The notes: generated by a model not told the origin, from the letters alone. A stretch of 64,000 nucleotides of DNA from Acholoe squamosa (GCA_949317995.1 OX439049.1:15686395-15750394); one strand, 5' to 3'; positions 1-12,570 are shown, counted from the first letter of the stretch. Program-made: numbers and translations.

Positions 1-310
1 TTGATCTAGAAATGGCATTTTCATTCTGTTTTCACCGTAGTAAACTTTGTAAGAAATTCTTGCGAATGGGATCATTGATTTTCCTATTTAGAATGAAAAT
101 CCTGTTTCCATGGCAACAGAAATCAACAAAAATGCCTATTTAGGCCCAAAAACGTTCTTTTTACAAGCCTAATTTGGAACCTTTTCACCCAAAATAGAAC
201 ATTCTATCAAAAATCATTGAATTCTCCATAGAAAAGTACCCTATAATAATTTTGAACAAATTTTTCTTATTCTAGCCCATAGTGGTGCCCCCTGGTGGTT
301 AAAACAGGTA

Positions 311-598
311 CTAAATCCCGCAGGAACCCCCATTTCTGCTTGCTGGCTCACAACTTTTCTCTAAAGACGAATCCTCAACAATCTTATCTAGCTGCTTATC
401 AACTTTCACCTTTCCAGATGGATGCATTTCTTCATCAGGCTTGTTGACTGAATCATTTACCGTATTCACCAGAGTTACTGCTCCAATTTTAGAACCTTTC
501 TTGAGGTAGATAGCCCCCCCCCCGTTCATGACATGCAGCACATTCCAAAATGGATTTCCCACCAGAGTATCCACAGATTCCAAACCGATCCTAACCAA
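311..598 (-). pseudogene. Possible protease/pol fragment of the LTR retrotransposon
   Basis: A 95-residue minus-strand frame downstream of the gag remnant. The segment NPFWNVLHVMNGG followed by AIYLKKGSKIGAV resembles the region after the aspartic protease in many Gypsy polyproteins, where a variable Asn-Pro stretch is followed by a Lys-Gly-Thr/Ser-x-x-Gly motif. No DTG/DSG catalytic motif is visible, so the assignment is by position and weak resemblance only. Confidence 0.35.
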
Positions 599-759
599 GT
601 GGACTCAATCGGGCTCAAACAAACTCTCTTACCCTTTTAGAGATCTATCAGTAGTGCACAGCACGTCACAGGAGACACCCGGAGGTACCTTGACTGTGTC
701 TACCACACTAGCTACTGAACTGATCTGTCGGAGCATACACACAACCTGTATATACTATG

Positions 760-1993
760 GTTTCCTGATACTCAAAGTACCTTGGCTTAGGTTCAACTCA
801 GCCTCAAAGAGACTCGCAAAGTCATAGACTTCTTTCTGGATCTGGACCTGTTTATCCAAATCAGAAAGTTTCCCCTTATCTGATCATAAATCTCCTTAAT
901 TCACAACAATTTAGTTGCCTTACTACTTTCCAACTCATCCAGGGTCCTTTCCAGGGCTAGTTTGTCCTGTCTTAAGGCCCGATTCTTGGCAACAAAATCG
1001 TCAACAGAAGCTTCTAATTCTAATAACTGAGTTTTTTTCCGTTCACATTCCTTTTTCTGAAATTCAACTAAAAAACAATTCTTATAAGTATGCTTCTTTT
1101 ACAATAGCAAGGACACATCTGACATAAATGATAATGTAGTTTTCGTAATCTACAGGTCAAAATAGTCTGGACCTGAGATTTTCATGGAGGTATGAAGATT
1201 GTTTCTGTAGGAAATTAAGCCCTCAACATGGTTTGTAACTCAAATGTCATTCTCCCAGACACAATTTTGCCAAGACAATTTTGGTCATTTTGGGCAAATT
1301 TGACCCCCCTGGAGCCCAAAATATGCATATGGGACCATCAAAACCCATATGCAACATGAAGATTTCATCCAGCATAACACTTTGAGCCAAAGAAATAGAG
1401 GGGGAAACTAAAATTCAAAGAGTAGGGGCTGGAATACCTCCAAATTCGTCATATGCACACCTTCTATGATTTTCGACCTTTCATTTCTCATTTTCTCCTG
1501 ATCACACCTTTTCTTCCATTCCAGATTAGCCATCCATTCCATTTCAAATCCACCCCTCTCCTCGCGGTACCTGTCAAACCCTGGCGCACCCATAGGGGCT
1601 GGCTGACTTGACCCACCAGGATTACAAATGGATTCAGACAACATAGCTGTACTCAACAGATTCAGAAAAAACTTCCTTGGGGGGCAGAGGCATGATATGG
1701 ATGGACTCCCTTCTCCTACGAGGTTCAGTTACTGGTAGCTGGGCCACCAGTATAGGACTACCAAAGGTCCCATAACCAAGTAATTCTGAATTCCTAATAT
1801 TCGGAACCGTCTGTTTGACTACCAAGGCCCCATCAGGAACCATTGAAGCATCCATACTTGCTTCCGAGTCAGTACTTTCAGAATCCTCAACATCCTGAAC
1901 TGGATCCCTATAGTCCATATAAACAGCTTCCCTGTCACCCGGTGTTAAAGGAGCTGTCTTATTCCCATTACCTGAATTACCTTGTTCAGCCAT
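760..1993 (-). pseudogene. gag-like gene of LTR retrotransposon, broken
   Basis: The likely start is the ATG at 1993, in a strong context (gccATGG), which opens MAEQGNSGNGNKT. The first frame runs to 1634 and is hydrophilic and acidic with Ser/Asp clusters. Reading then shifts near a C6/T6 run (about 1665-1682) into a frame open to 1408. After an unreadable stretch the minus strand at about 760-1080 again reads as a clear coiled coil (for example FVAKNRALRQDKLALERTL) with a nonsense codon and a further frame change. An N-terminal acidic region followed by a coiled coil fits a Gag protein. No zinc knuckle is seen. The directly upstream LTR and primer site support the call; the exact family is not recognised. 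Confidence 0.5.
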
Positions 1994-2016
1994 GGCTGCG
2001 CACACTTACTTAACCA

Positions 2017-2034
2017 ATCCTGGTCATGGCACCA
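2017..2034 (-). other. Putative tRNA primer binding site
   Basis: The minus strand reads TGGTGCCATGACCAGGAT starting one base after the LTR ends in ACA. A TGG start directly behind the LTR is the expected complement of a tRNA CCA end. The priming tRNA is not identified. Confidence 0.5.
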
Positions 2035-2035
2035 G

Positions 2036-2461
2036 TGTAATGGTCGAACATTCTGAGTTTGTATGTCTTATGCGGAAAGAACTACCAAACAACAGTCTCC
2101 AGATACATAAGAGGCAACAAGGTTTTATTCAGGATTCCTAATTACAGATCAACTAAAGGTTTCCAAGTCCCGAATCAATCGTACCAAAGTGTTAGCTACC
2201 TATATAAGTTTGTGGAGCCAGTGGAGAGAAAGCACTCCTGTTCGTACAGAGCCCGTAAGGATTCTGTCTCCGCCAGTCACCGACCCAGCTTTTTATAACA
2301 ACAGGGGTTGGATGGTGACCCCTTGAGTCTAAGCTGGAAAGCCCGCAGAGCAGTGCTGCCACCACTCGCCCAGCATAACTGACCCAGATCCAAGTGTCTG
2401 CCCCACTTGGAAACTGACCAACTCGTACCTATACAACGCTATCATAAACCGTGCCCCTACA
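2036..2461 (-). repeat. 5' LTR of the retrotransposon at 1-2461
   Basis: On the minus strand the repeat begins TGTAGGGGC and ends CCATTACA. It holds a TATA-like TTATATAG (plus-strand 2200-2208) and, about 75 bases further on, an AATAAA signal (near 2125), the normal U3-R-U5 order. The partner LTR is not in the window, so the outer edge is inferred from the TG...CA ends. Confidence 0.6.
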
Positions 2462-2790
2462 ATGACATCACACACTGCAGAAAGGGCAGGCCGGCCAGTT
2501 GTAAATTGTATCTGCTAAGAGTCAAGAGAATGGAGTACATTGTATATTCTAGCCAATATCTATTCCAGTTACCCATCATGGAACCATAGAATTAGAAATC
2601 ATTATCTTAAAATAACATAAAACAGGTCTTCAGTCAGATTTAGGTTACACATACTCATAGAAAGTTTAGCATACTTGTTTCTCATCAGCTTTGACTGCAA
2701 TTTTTATGTCAATCCCTGACAAAGCACCCGATCCAGGAGGTAATGATCATGTGAATTGTGACCTATGGGAATTGGTGTGCGGATCCAACA
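2462..2790. other. No gene seen
   Basis: Non-coding spacer between the LTR and the MITE. No long frame, tRNA-like motif or strong repeat was recognised. Confidence 0.5.
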
Positions 2791-2792
2791 TA

Positions 2793-3651
2793 CACTGCAA
2801 AAATGGTGTTTAGATCCTAAACACAATTCTAAACATATTCTTGCAACGTTTTTGTAATCACATTAATTTCCTAAACATGTTCAGCCAAACAATGTGCTTA
2901 GCTCAAGTGTTTAGAAATGTAGGTGTTTAGATATCTATGAATTTTTGTGTTTACATGTTTAAATGATTTGATGGAGAGTTAAGGTTTTATGGACATGTAT
3001 GCATTAAAAAAAAGAGAAATATTTTGTTTGTTTTCTCATTTACTGGGAGGATATCAGCAGGTATTTACTTGTCAAAGTCTCCAAAGATGTCAGCCACAGC
3101 TATATACGTGTACATGTATTACACACTGCATCAGAATGAGAGATTTGAGTAAGTACAACAACGTAGCAGAAAGGACATTGTCTTATCTATTCCAGAATAA
3201 CATCAAATAGGTGTCAGTCATGGAGCTTATTGATTATTTTATGCTAATGATGGTGGCGTTAAGTGAATCTAATCAATTTTCTATTGCCCTTTCTATTCTC
3301 ATGACATTCACATGAAATGAAACCATGATAAACATGGGTTTTGGGGACATTTTTCACAACAATTGACTATAACTGTGTGCAGATAGTCCATTCAAAGGTA
3401 GTGCTGCTACCTGGTGTGGATTCAACATCCAAGTATCTAAACATATTGCTGTTTAAATCTAAACACCTATTATTCAACTGTTTCAACTCTAAACATCTAA
3501 ACATGTTTAGCATAAATGTTTATGTAGTTAGAATAAAAGTGTTCATTTCCTAAATGTGCAGTCAATGAGACACCTAACTGACCTATATGTTTAGGTTTTA
3601 AACGTGTTTAGAACTAAACATGTTTAAAATCTAAACACCATTTTTGCAGTG
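2793..3651. mobile_element. MITE, family A, copy 1
   Basis: The element has perfect terminal inverted repeats of about 22 bases beginning CACTGCAAAAATGGTG and is flanked by TA on both sides (2791-2792 and 3652-3653). The second copy at 7262-8148 has the same ends and the same TA flanks. Both ends are crowded with the words TGTTTAG and CTAAACA. No transposase frame is present, so it is non-autonomous; TA duplication suggests a Tc1/mariner-type or similar enzyme, but the superfamily is not proven. Confidence 0.75.
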
Positions 3652-3825
3652 TATAGGCTGGCTTCCCTAGCTGACTTAACAGGGTCTATTTCTCCTCTTT
3701 CCTGTCCCCTTGGATGTGTGGTGCACAAATGCCTGGGCACCAACACATTCCTCTGTGAAATTGTGTAATGTAGTTCTTGCTATGAATATGACCTTAGCTG
3801 TCGAAATGGCATTAAACATCTAGGC

Positions 3826-4030
3826 TTATACCACGATTTCTGGGTTACTCAGTGCTTTTTGCTGGATATTCCCATGCACATACATGTCGATATTGCACAG
3901 CATGAATGCTGTAGCATGAATTTTGGAAGGCGTGCGGTTATCCATGGATAACCCGCATAGCCTACGGCCTCGTGTAATTAGCCTTCACTAACACACACTC
4001 GTCATGAATTATCCATTGATTACTTGTTCA
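3826..4030 (-). repeat. Diverged relative of the MITE at 30291-30414
   Basis: It starts with TTATACCACGA, the terminal repeat of the MITE at 30291-30414, and 3925-4030 matches the reverse complement of about 30305-30390, including GCCTACGGCCTCGTGT and GATTACTTGTTCA. An extra stretch of about 85 bases separates the terminus from the rest. Confidence 0.5.
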
Positions 4031-5984
4031 CTATTACTCACTCACTCCAACCTATAGAATGTTTGCATGACTCATGTTTCACCCTTGGTTTACTGAATTG
4101 AGAATTTCCATCGGCCACGTTACTGCAATGATATTCAACATGGGAATAATGGTTTTTATGGTTATTTGCTTGTTGCACACTCCCAGACAGGAATATTTGA
4201 GTGCTTAGGATAGGGCCACTGCTCATATTTGCTGACAGTTGTTCTGCTATGCTCGCCATATGGAAGGAGGTACAATATTTGAAACCTTTATCATAACTCC
4301 ATAATAAAGGGTATCGGGTACCTTATTGTTGCCTTAATTATGGAGGCTTTGTGGTTTACAACCTGTAAGTCTATAATGATTAAGCGACATAAGGTCATAT
4401 GTGCACATCAAACGAAGTTGTAGATGCCCCCTTAGTGGCAAAAGGCTAACCCTCCCCTTCAACTAAACCTAAACTCTCCCTTAAAAATGGTGATTTACAA
4501 AAGTTGTGACAGCACACCCATATGGGACCCAGGTGGGATTGTTCTGGATTTACTGGGATAGCCCAGACGTGGGTTCAAGCTGGTAAATGTTTGGGCTACC
4601 AAATGGGGCCCAAGTGGGATACCCCAGAAACATCTTTTCCCTGTTGTCTCAGTAGGAAGACTCCATTTGGGTGCAGGAGAATGGGAACTGCAGTAAAAGA
4701 CTGTCATCTGGCAGTGCCTACTGTGTGACATGCTATACTGTTGTCACCTTAGGTGTAGGTAACCATGAGATAACAGTAAGTAACTACCTGCCGCATACAG
4801 TAGGCTTATCTCACAGAGGGGACAGGTGTCAGACAGACACAAAGTTATTATGGCTGAATTCCTCTACATAGTCAACTCCCCATGTAACAATCTTCTCACA
4901 GACTCCACAACACTCAGCATCCATTATTTATCACCAGGAACATTGCAATTGGTTTGTAATCTGGGATTTGAGGACATCATTAAACTTGTATTTCACCTAG
5001 GTAAATAGCACATTCACCTAACTCAAAGTGGGATATGGACAATTGACCCCTACATTTCAAATGAAGCTACACGAAGACAACAGACCAAGGACAGATAAGA
5101 GGTTTTTGAGGCATGACAAATGTAATTGGATTTGATCTATAAAGGTAATGTGGTTCTGTCGTGTGTACCCACACTCCCTGATACAAGTAGACAAAGACCA
5201 TAAGGCCGTGGGTATTTTGTCTACAGAGGGATGGACGCATTTCAGGTCAGGTTGCACAAAAAATAACAGACGCAGCACAACAGACAAAATCATAATAAGG
5301 AGGGGTTCAAAGGAATTCTAGCAAAGAGATCGATGGCCTTGGCCAACCACTAACACTATTGTTATCTGTAATTCATAAATTTGCAGAATTTTGTAGGCGG
5401 CTCCAGTTGAAGAATGGCCGTTATTGCAGATCTCCTCCCTTGAAAGGAAATCTGCTGAGAAAAAAAATTCACTGATCCCAAAAACTCTTTTGCGCAGCAT
5501 GTATTTAAGTCATAATTAATCCAGCATCGTTTTACAGTTCCTTATCATTTTAGTTGTAAAAGCCTGCTGCTGCAAGCGAGACAAAGAGTTACCAAAACAA
5601 GTTTTCCACTCAGGTGACTAAACTTTCAAATGAATAAAAATGGTACATAACACCCCTTATACACTGGTATAAATCTTTTAAATCCACTTAGGTTTTAACA
5701 TCTCAAGTATGGTTCTTAATTGATGATATTCTAGAAAGCAGCTAGAACAAGCTAATTTATTGAAAGAAATGGGTTACAAGAAACATTCTTTTCGATACCA
5801 CTATTTAGGGTAAAAACACTATTTACAATTGCAAGAAACATGAGAAATCACCCGTTCTAATTTTGAGGTTTTCAAATAATATTGGCTACCTGTTGGGAAA
5901 TGCCCTCCTGAACAGCTAATGGAATATTTGTAAAAACCCTTTTATCTTTGGGTGTTCAAAACATTTTGGTTTGTAGGACAGGAA

Positions 5985-6330
5985 AAAGTAGACATTCATA
6001 TTGTTGTTCTATCTGACTGTCAACGTTTTTGATATCTAATAATTGCATATTCTTTAGTGTTCTTCCACCACCTAAATACCTGTTCATACTCCAGTGACCG
6101 TTCTGAACCTCAAACAGAATGATGCAATACATGTAAAATGAGATATAGTTGTGCTCAAATACTGTACTTCTCCAATACTGATTACACTATATATAAAAAT
6201 GGGTTGTTAGATCGCTGGTTGTAAAATCGAAATTTCTGACTGCTTTAGCCCACAGTACCCTTGGGGTACCAGATGAAGCGAAATTTTTAGGCTGTGATGC
6301 AGGTAGGAAACTGCCAGCTAACTTGACCTA
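5985..6330. repeat. Dispersed repeat B, partial copy
   Basis: The part at 5975-6040 resembles 19543-19600 (a GGACAGG...TTGTTCTAT.TGACTGT pattern). The part at 6200-6325 resembles 15890-16000: a GGTTGTAAAATC.GAATTTCTGA pattern followed by GATGAAGC..AA..TTAGGCTGTGA. Divergence is substantial, so this is an old repeat of unknown class. Confidence 0.5.
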
Positions 6331-7261
6331 GGACATTTATGTTTCAAAGAAAATATTTTAAGAATAGTGTAACACATTCTCTACCTGAATTATATAATTC
6401 CAAAAGTTCACACTGAAGATATGTTTTATCTATACTTTGGTAAAGTATTTTATAGCCTCAAAGATTGTCAGACAAGCTGAAATATCCGCCATCTTGGATC
6501 ACGATTCAAAGAAATCGGTGCTCACCCCGATTTCATTTATTGAACAAACTGTTCACCGATTGTAGATCTGGATCCCACCCATTGATACCTTTAATTTGAT
6601 ATCTCATATGTAAAGATCCGAGGATAACTTCCAGAGATATTGACTAAAAACAAACTTCCGAGAGTATCTGCTGGGAGAGTGCTAAGTTGTTTGATGTTGC
6701 TAGGATACACATCGTTGCTAAGTTAAGCGCCGCTAAGATAAGCGCTTCTGCTGTAAGACACCAGTGGGGTGTTTCAGAAGCCGGACATGATAATGAACAT
6801 TAAATATCTGTTTCTAAAACTGCAGGCCTCTAAACTTACAACTGCAACCGTTATTATGTCTCTCCAGTCATATCTCAGTCATAGACTATAACTTTAGGTG
6901 TTTCACAACAAGATACAACTGAAGTTATAACTACAGTCATAAATACTTACGACCGGTCTGCAACCGGTGGCAGCTGTTTCTAGAGGCTGATCTGTGTGGA
7001 CCTATTTCAACCACATCAAACAAGAAATATGACTTATTCAGAGGAAAAAAAGGGTTCCATCTTTTCTGCATGGTAAGGATATATCATATATCGATTTTTG
7101 TTGAAATATATATCCCTTTAGACCTTGAAATGGAGTAAATTCAAAGTTTCCACCTATGGTACGTAAGAGGTCACTCTTATGTCAGTCATAACTTTTACAG
7201 TCTACAACAGGTCACCGCTATAGCGCAGTGACTGTAGTGTAATGTTAAAGTAGGTGATCTA

Positions 7262-8148
7262 CACTGCAAAAATGGTGTTTAGATCTTAAACATAATTCTA
7301 AACATAATCTTGTCCTGTTTTTCTGAATACAATATCATCCTAAACACATGAAAAGTGTTTAGAGAAATGATATGTTTAGCTAATTAATGTGTTTATGCTA
7401 TAAAGTGTTTAGGTTTATACTAGTTTTTTTCTGATTTGAAGAATTTTGCTTAGATATTTGATTTGCCTCTCTATGCATACTATAATATTGTATTTGGGGA
7501 TTGGCTTATGAATGGATTTAGGTTGAGGACCCTTTGCATCATTCATGCCCACTTTCTGAAGGGGATCAATGCACCTTCATCTACAGGGACAGCTATATTG
7601 TCCAAGTATTTCATCTATACTGTATTGAACCCATATCACATCAGTGCCAGGACCCCATTGTAAAATACAATAGACACACAGAAAGGATTTCACCTTATAT
7701 ATTTTCTTAATTCACTAAATGGGTGTCCAAGCACAAGTTGCTTCCCCCTGGTGCACTAGTAGCAATGCCATAGGGTGTAATTGCATAGCCTCTTATTGTT
7801 AATGTAATATACATACTCCAGTAGGTAAAACTGTGATTTAGGAGAATACTGCAATATATTGTAACCAAGCAATAACAGATGACTGCAAGCAGAAGGTCAA
7901 CTATAGATTAGAGCTTACACCTGGTGTATATTTTTACGTCTAAACACCAAGAAATATTAGTGTCTAAAAGCTAAACACCTAGTTTTCTGTCTGTTTACAG
8001 TCTGCACATGTAAACACGTTTAATGTAACTGTTTAGGTGTTTATAATTTAAATATTTTAATCCTAAACACATGTTTTGGCTAAACACCTATTGAACCAAA
8101 ATGTCTAGATTTTAAACATGTTTAGACCTAAACACCATTTTTGCAGTG
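7262..8148. mobile_element. MITE, family A, copy 2
   Basis: It has the same CACTGCAAAAATGGTG termini as the copy at 2793-3651 and TA on both flanks (7260-7261 and 8149-8150). The interior has diverged and the length is 887 against 859 bases. A 66-codon frame inside (7463-7663) is not conserved in the other copy and is not considered coding. Confidence 0.75.
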
Positions 8149-8150
8149 TA

Positions 8151-9240
8151 GTGCAGTTGTAGTTAAACTTACAGCTACAGCTAAACTTACAACTACATAT
8201 CACTCTATATTTTTAGCCCCCTGTGCTATAGTGCCCAACAGCGGCCTGAGGCCTGTTTCAGAAGGACCAAGTACAAGTAAGATTGGTGTACAAACAAGAT
8301 CACTCCTATGGTCATCCTAAGATTGAACTTAGGCTTCTTAGGCTTAGGGGAAGTGTTTCAAAAGTAAATGGGGAGTGAAACTTACAAGTAAAGGGTCAAT
8401 GTAAGAGTGACTTATGACCAACATAAAGTAGCTGATTTACGGGGAAGGTTGATGGTATACATGAATGTGAAAAATCCTATCAACAAGTGGAATCCCACAA
8501 AATTCTCTGATGCATGAAGTCAGGCATATATCAAATGGAAATTCCCCCTTTTAATACCATTTTCTATCATGGAATTATTAAGTAAAGCCATATTCTGCAC
8601 CAAGGTGATTGATCTTATTAGCTGGATAATTGGCCTGTGAGTGACATTAGAACTGATCTTGATTTCTGCCCCTATGTCTAATTGACAGCTGTTTCTAAAG
8701 GACCAGTCTTGTGTTCCAATTGGAGTAACAGCTTGTTCTGAAACACTTGTAGTAATTCCCAAATGACTGATCTTAAGTGGTTACTCATAGAGTGGAAAGA
8801 TTGATCTTAAATAAAGAATGATTGTGAAACAGGTCTCTGATCCCATTGTGCCGGGTATGAATGGTCGAATATATCTATCTCACGTGACTCAGATGTATTT
8901 CCCTCTGAACTATGGTGTAAGAGGGGGGTTCCCCATGTTATACACTGCTTTCCTGCCGTCTGCGATTGAAATTATAACTTACAACCAGAGTTATAGTGGA
9001 AGTTACAGTCTACAACTGGTTCAGTCATAAGTCGGGACTTACAACAACTTTAGCTATAGCACTGATTTTAGGTTATAAACTCAGTAAGATAATAATCATC
9101 ATTCAGAAACACCTGCAATTTTAAGCCTATGATCACTATTAAAACTGCAATAATATCTCCCTACAACTGGTTGTAGACATTATTTCCTTCTGAAACACCC
9201 TACAGATATGACTGACAAAGGATGCGAGTCAATTAATATT
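8151..9240. other. No gene seen; simple-word-rich spacer
   Basis: Non-coding. The segment at about 8990-9200 repeats words such as ACAACTGGTT, AGTCATA and TTACAAC that also fill 6780-7000, so it is probably an old dispersed repeat. No termini could be defined. Confidence 0.4.
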
Positions 9241-9242
9241 GT

Positions 9243-10911
9243 CTACATGGATACGGGAGGAGACCGCCTCTCACCCTTCGCCTTCCCCGGGATATAACTC
9301 AATGGCTTCCACCGGGCTGAACACGCTACTGCTCGATGTAGGGGCTTGACCCAGAGCAGAACTTGGCTTGGAGTTACGTTGGAATCCGCCATTGCTGGCT
9401 ACTTTGTATTGTGTGTTATTATTCTGGACTTGAGTACCACTGACTTCACTGGAGATTAAAGCACTGGAGGAATTACCATCCCCATCAGGGCCCAGGACGG
9501 CTGGCACGGCATCTGAAGGTAGGCCTAATTTCCTCCTCTTTGAGCCTGTAATGATGTAAGACATGGCCCGCTGCTGCTCATGGTTGGCTATTTATTTATC
9601 GAACTTTCATTTTTGTGACCTGCATGTTGAGCCACCAGGACAGTGGGTACATTATTCCCCATTAAAGATGTGATCCTGGTTTTCCTGAGTGAGTGATTGT
9701 TTTTTTTTACCTACAATCCCACCTCTCTTGCATACATTTTTCACCAAAGCATTCATGGTATTGGTGCCCATGTTGGCTCTAGAGTAGCCAATTTGGTCTT
9801 CTATGCCGTTGGTGGGGTGGGGGGTTAGAAACATGGGGGCCTCATCGTCCAACATTTCCACTGGCCTCCTGTTTTTATACTCTAAGTAGTAGGCAATGGG
9901 ACATCTATCATCCCCTGTGGCCCAGATTTAGCTTAAAAAAATTAGCTTAAAAAAACACCAAAATCTTGTACTCATGCATCCACAGAAAGCTAAAAAATAT
10001 ATAAAATAAAATTAACCAAATACACAAGATTAGGGCGACTGTTAAACAATATTTAGCTTGATATTAAACATCACTAAATAGTTTATTAATCATACATACC
10101 TCAATATGCCTCTATGAATGGAAGTGAGTGTGTCGGGTTCATGTTCATCCCCATTCGCCTTCTTCATCTGTATAATATAGTTGCAAATAAATTGATCCAA
10201 TTCTGGTCGAGGGATGTTTTCTATGGTCCTCTGCTCATTGCAAAATTTTGGTAGCCACTTGTGGAAGGCATTGATTACCTACAAAAATAATATTAACATT
10301 GTAAGTACTTTGAATATATGTACATAAAACAATTAGCTCCAATCGCTATTTAAGTTAATGTGTGTACAGGGCACATGCCATAGCAGTACCTGCATTTCTG
10401 GGACGCTGACTAGGTTAGTCGGTCAGGTTTGTTTACCTTTTTGCGCTAGCTGGAAGCACAGGTTTTATGACCAATATTACTATTATACAGTGAATAAATG
10501 TAAGCACTGGTGAGTAACTGCCCCTACCAGAACAATTGCTTCCTGTTCCTCTTGTGCTGCGATCACATTGCTACTTATAACATTTCCACTGTTAATATCG
10601 GCCACACTAGCCGATACATGGCCGATATCAGCCAATTGGTCAGTTTGTGCTTCTTGAACAACATTTTCAGCTTCAACTGTTGGTGCCTCGGTGGTTGGGA
10701 TCTCTATGCTGTCGTCAACTCCATCCAAATTGGCCGATACAATATCAAAAACGCCGATATCGGCTTGGTTTGTGGCTGATCCATTGAAAATAACATTGAA
10801 AAGGCCTGGTATTTGTATCTCCTGATCAAATTCAGTGTCTGAAATGCCATGAAACAAGGACCCATACGTGTGATCATCCATCTTTGCAGTACAAGTAGAC
10901 GCTGTAGTCAC
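9243..10911 (-). pseudogene. Crypton-like tyrosine recombinase gene, broken
   Basis: Three minus-strand exons are readable. Exon 10528-10911 encodes an acidic N-terminus (alternative start at 10881, MDDHTYGSLF). It splices in phase to exon 10100-10278, which has the core-binding-like segment VINAFHKWLPKFC then ELDQFICNYI. The 9243-9914 segment has RCPIAYYLEYKNRRP, typical of the Crypton/DUF3504 recombinase domain (relatives ZMYM2, QRICH1, KIAA1958), then HSLRKT (catalytic HxxR, about 9684-9695) and AGHKNESSINK. Breaks: a frame change at an A9 run (9700-9708), and a stop at 9588-9590 where the nucleophilic Tyr is expected, with the frame resuming as NHEQQRAMSYIITG. The exon with the first catalytic Arg is absent, and the splice phases of the flanking exons do not match. 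Crypton-derived pseudogene is the best call; decay of a domesticated host gene is the alternative. Confidence 0.65.
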
Positions 10912-11039
10912 AGGAACTACTTTCCATTACGTCATAGCCACAGGTCACATGATTGCAGCAGTGAATATGAAAGTACCGTATTCAATGGGCTAAATGAATA
11001 CGAACCCCTCATAGGTTAAGCATAGGCAGTAGTGTATTA

Positions 11040-11270
11040 GCCTGCTTGGTAATTCCTCCTTATCTTTATTTGGGGATTTAGGATTGTATATATGATCAAA
11101 ATCTGCATTACCTGCACCAGATAATAGAAATATCAGCAAGAGGGTGCAATAGTGTAGTCTGGAGAATATTTAACCCGAATTGAACAGATCTAACCCAATT
11201 CCTCATGTGTCAGGAATAAGAAAAGATTACTTACTAGCCAAAGTACTTCACTGTCAATGCTTATAGCTAA
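11040..11270. repeat. Dispersed repeat B, left segment
   Basis: Matches 18205-18460 with scattered substitutions, for example AATTCCTCCTT.T.TTTATTTGG, AATAG.AAAT.TCA..AAGAGGGT and ACTTC.CTG.CAATGC. Together with 15091-16110 it forms one long diverged copy of the repeat at 18.2-19.6 kb, now split by other DNA including the LINE. Confidence 0.55.
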
Positions 11271-12568
11271 CATTTTAGATATAAAGCCTAATTATGAACC
11301 TTAACATAATTGATACAGTTAAAGCAATATAACACAGAGTATATTCTAAATTTCCACTTCAACTTGCCGTCATACAATTCAAATTGTTTCCCACTATACC
11401 CAAAGGCCCACTAGATTAAAGCCAGTAAATGGAATGTTCCACCAAAGATACAGTTTGGTTTCATGATGTGCAGCCCTTATTCTGTCTGTTTCATCACTAA
11501 TGGCTTGCTTCCCAGATAATTGAAGATAAAATTGTGTTGTCCAGGCTTTCAGTGATACATGTTAGGGGGAGGTTGAAACCACTCACTCTGGATAAATTTG
11601 GATTAGGGGGTAGAATCAAGTCCTTTCCCCTTAACATTTAAATTACTCTTTATACTATATTCCAGTTACTAACAACTATCAAAATTCTCAGGATTTAAAT
11701 GTATTACTGCATATCAAAAGGGAGCTAGAATGTGGTTTCATAATACATTTATTGGTTTTATTCACTATCTCGAGAGATATCTTTATCAATATGTCACAAA
11801 TTATTCTTAATAGTTTCAATTATGTACAACTCTCAATTTACATTCCAAATGTCAAACAATAGCTCCATAGCACATAGCTATATCACTCAGATTATAACAA
11901 TCTGCACCTACAAAACCATTAGCACAGTGGATGTACAAGTACAACTGTTCCAACACTATAGAGCAAGGATACAATACAAAGCAGAATCAAAGTAAAGATC
12001 ACAATACCTTATTGGGCAAAATGCCTTCCTAGCACCTCACCCACCCGAGACAGTCCAGGCTGGCCTCCACAGTTCCAAGGTGTAACTCAACCTCATACCT
12101 GCCTAAGGTCCTTTTGTTGGGACTACTGCACCTATGTAACTGTTCCTGGCCCAGGACAGAGCCACACCCAAACCTCAACCACGCCTCCTCCATGGTGCTC
12201 TTTGCTGCTGTGTGCTTGTCCTGTTCTCCTGTCCTGACTCTGGTAAGGGGTGTTTTTCTCCACTGAGACCCAGCCCCATATACATACCCCTTCCCTGTTT
12301 GTGTTTTCACAAGTTGACAGGGACAGAAAGTTCCCCTCTCAATACCTGTCACAACACATTCCTACTGGAGATTCTGCCGCCCCCCCCCCCCCTGTAATCT
12401 GCTTTCACACCTTGAACACACTGAGGGTAGACTGAGGTAACCACAGCCTACCACAAACATTCAGAAATTAAACAACCAAATATGTATCAAAATACAGTAT
12501 TCTTATAATATCCTACATGATTTCCACATATATAAGTTTCAATTTATATAATGTTACATCATTATAAC

Positions 12569-12570
<2 letters not shown>
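11271..12570. other. No gene seen
   Basis: Non-coding. Contains a C12 run near 12380. Open frames at 12029-12435 overlap on both strands, are proline/cysteine-rich and have no family resemblance. The LINE 3' end borders it on the right. Confidence 0.4.

Larger units (their letters stand above)
1..2461 (-). mobile_element. LTR retrotransposon, 5' part, degenerate
   Basis: Read on the minus strand, this stretch has the order expected at the 5' end of an LTR retrotransposon: a 426-bp LTR (2036-2461) that starts TG and ends CA, a primer-binding-site-like sequence one base after it, a gag-like reading frame from an ATG at 1993, and a pol-like fragment at 311-598. The frames are broken and the element runs off, or decays, at the left window edge; no second LTR is visible. 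The Gypsy-type assignment rests only on the LTR ending ACA followed by a TGGTGCC-type primer site. Nothing is recognised in 1-300 or in 1130-1400, the latter possibly an unrelated insertion in gag. Confidence 0.6.
3654..7259. other. Non-coding region with diverged repeats
   Basis: No convincing gene. It contains a diverged relative of the MITE at 30291-30414 (3826-4030) and a repeat segment shared with 15.9 kb and 19.4 kb (5985-6330). Around 6780-7000 it is rich in ACAACT/AGTCATA words that recur at 8990-9200. Open frames here are short and lack family resemblance. Confidence 0.5.

Noticed and set aside
4495-4731. Overlapping frames on both strands around GGGCTA/GTGGGAT words
   Set aside because: Local repeated words make both strands open; no domain or splice context.
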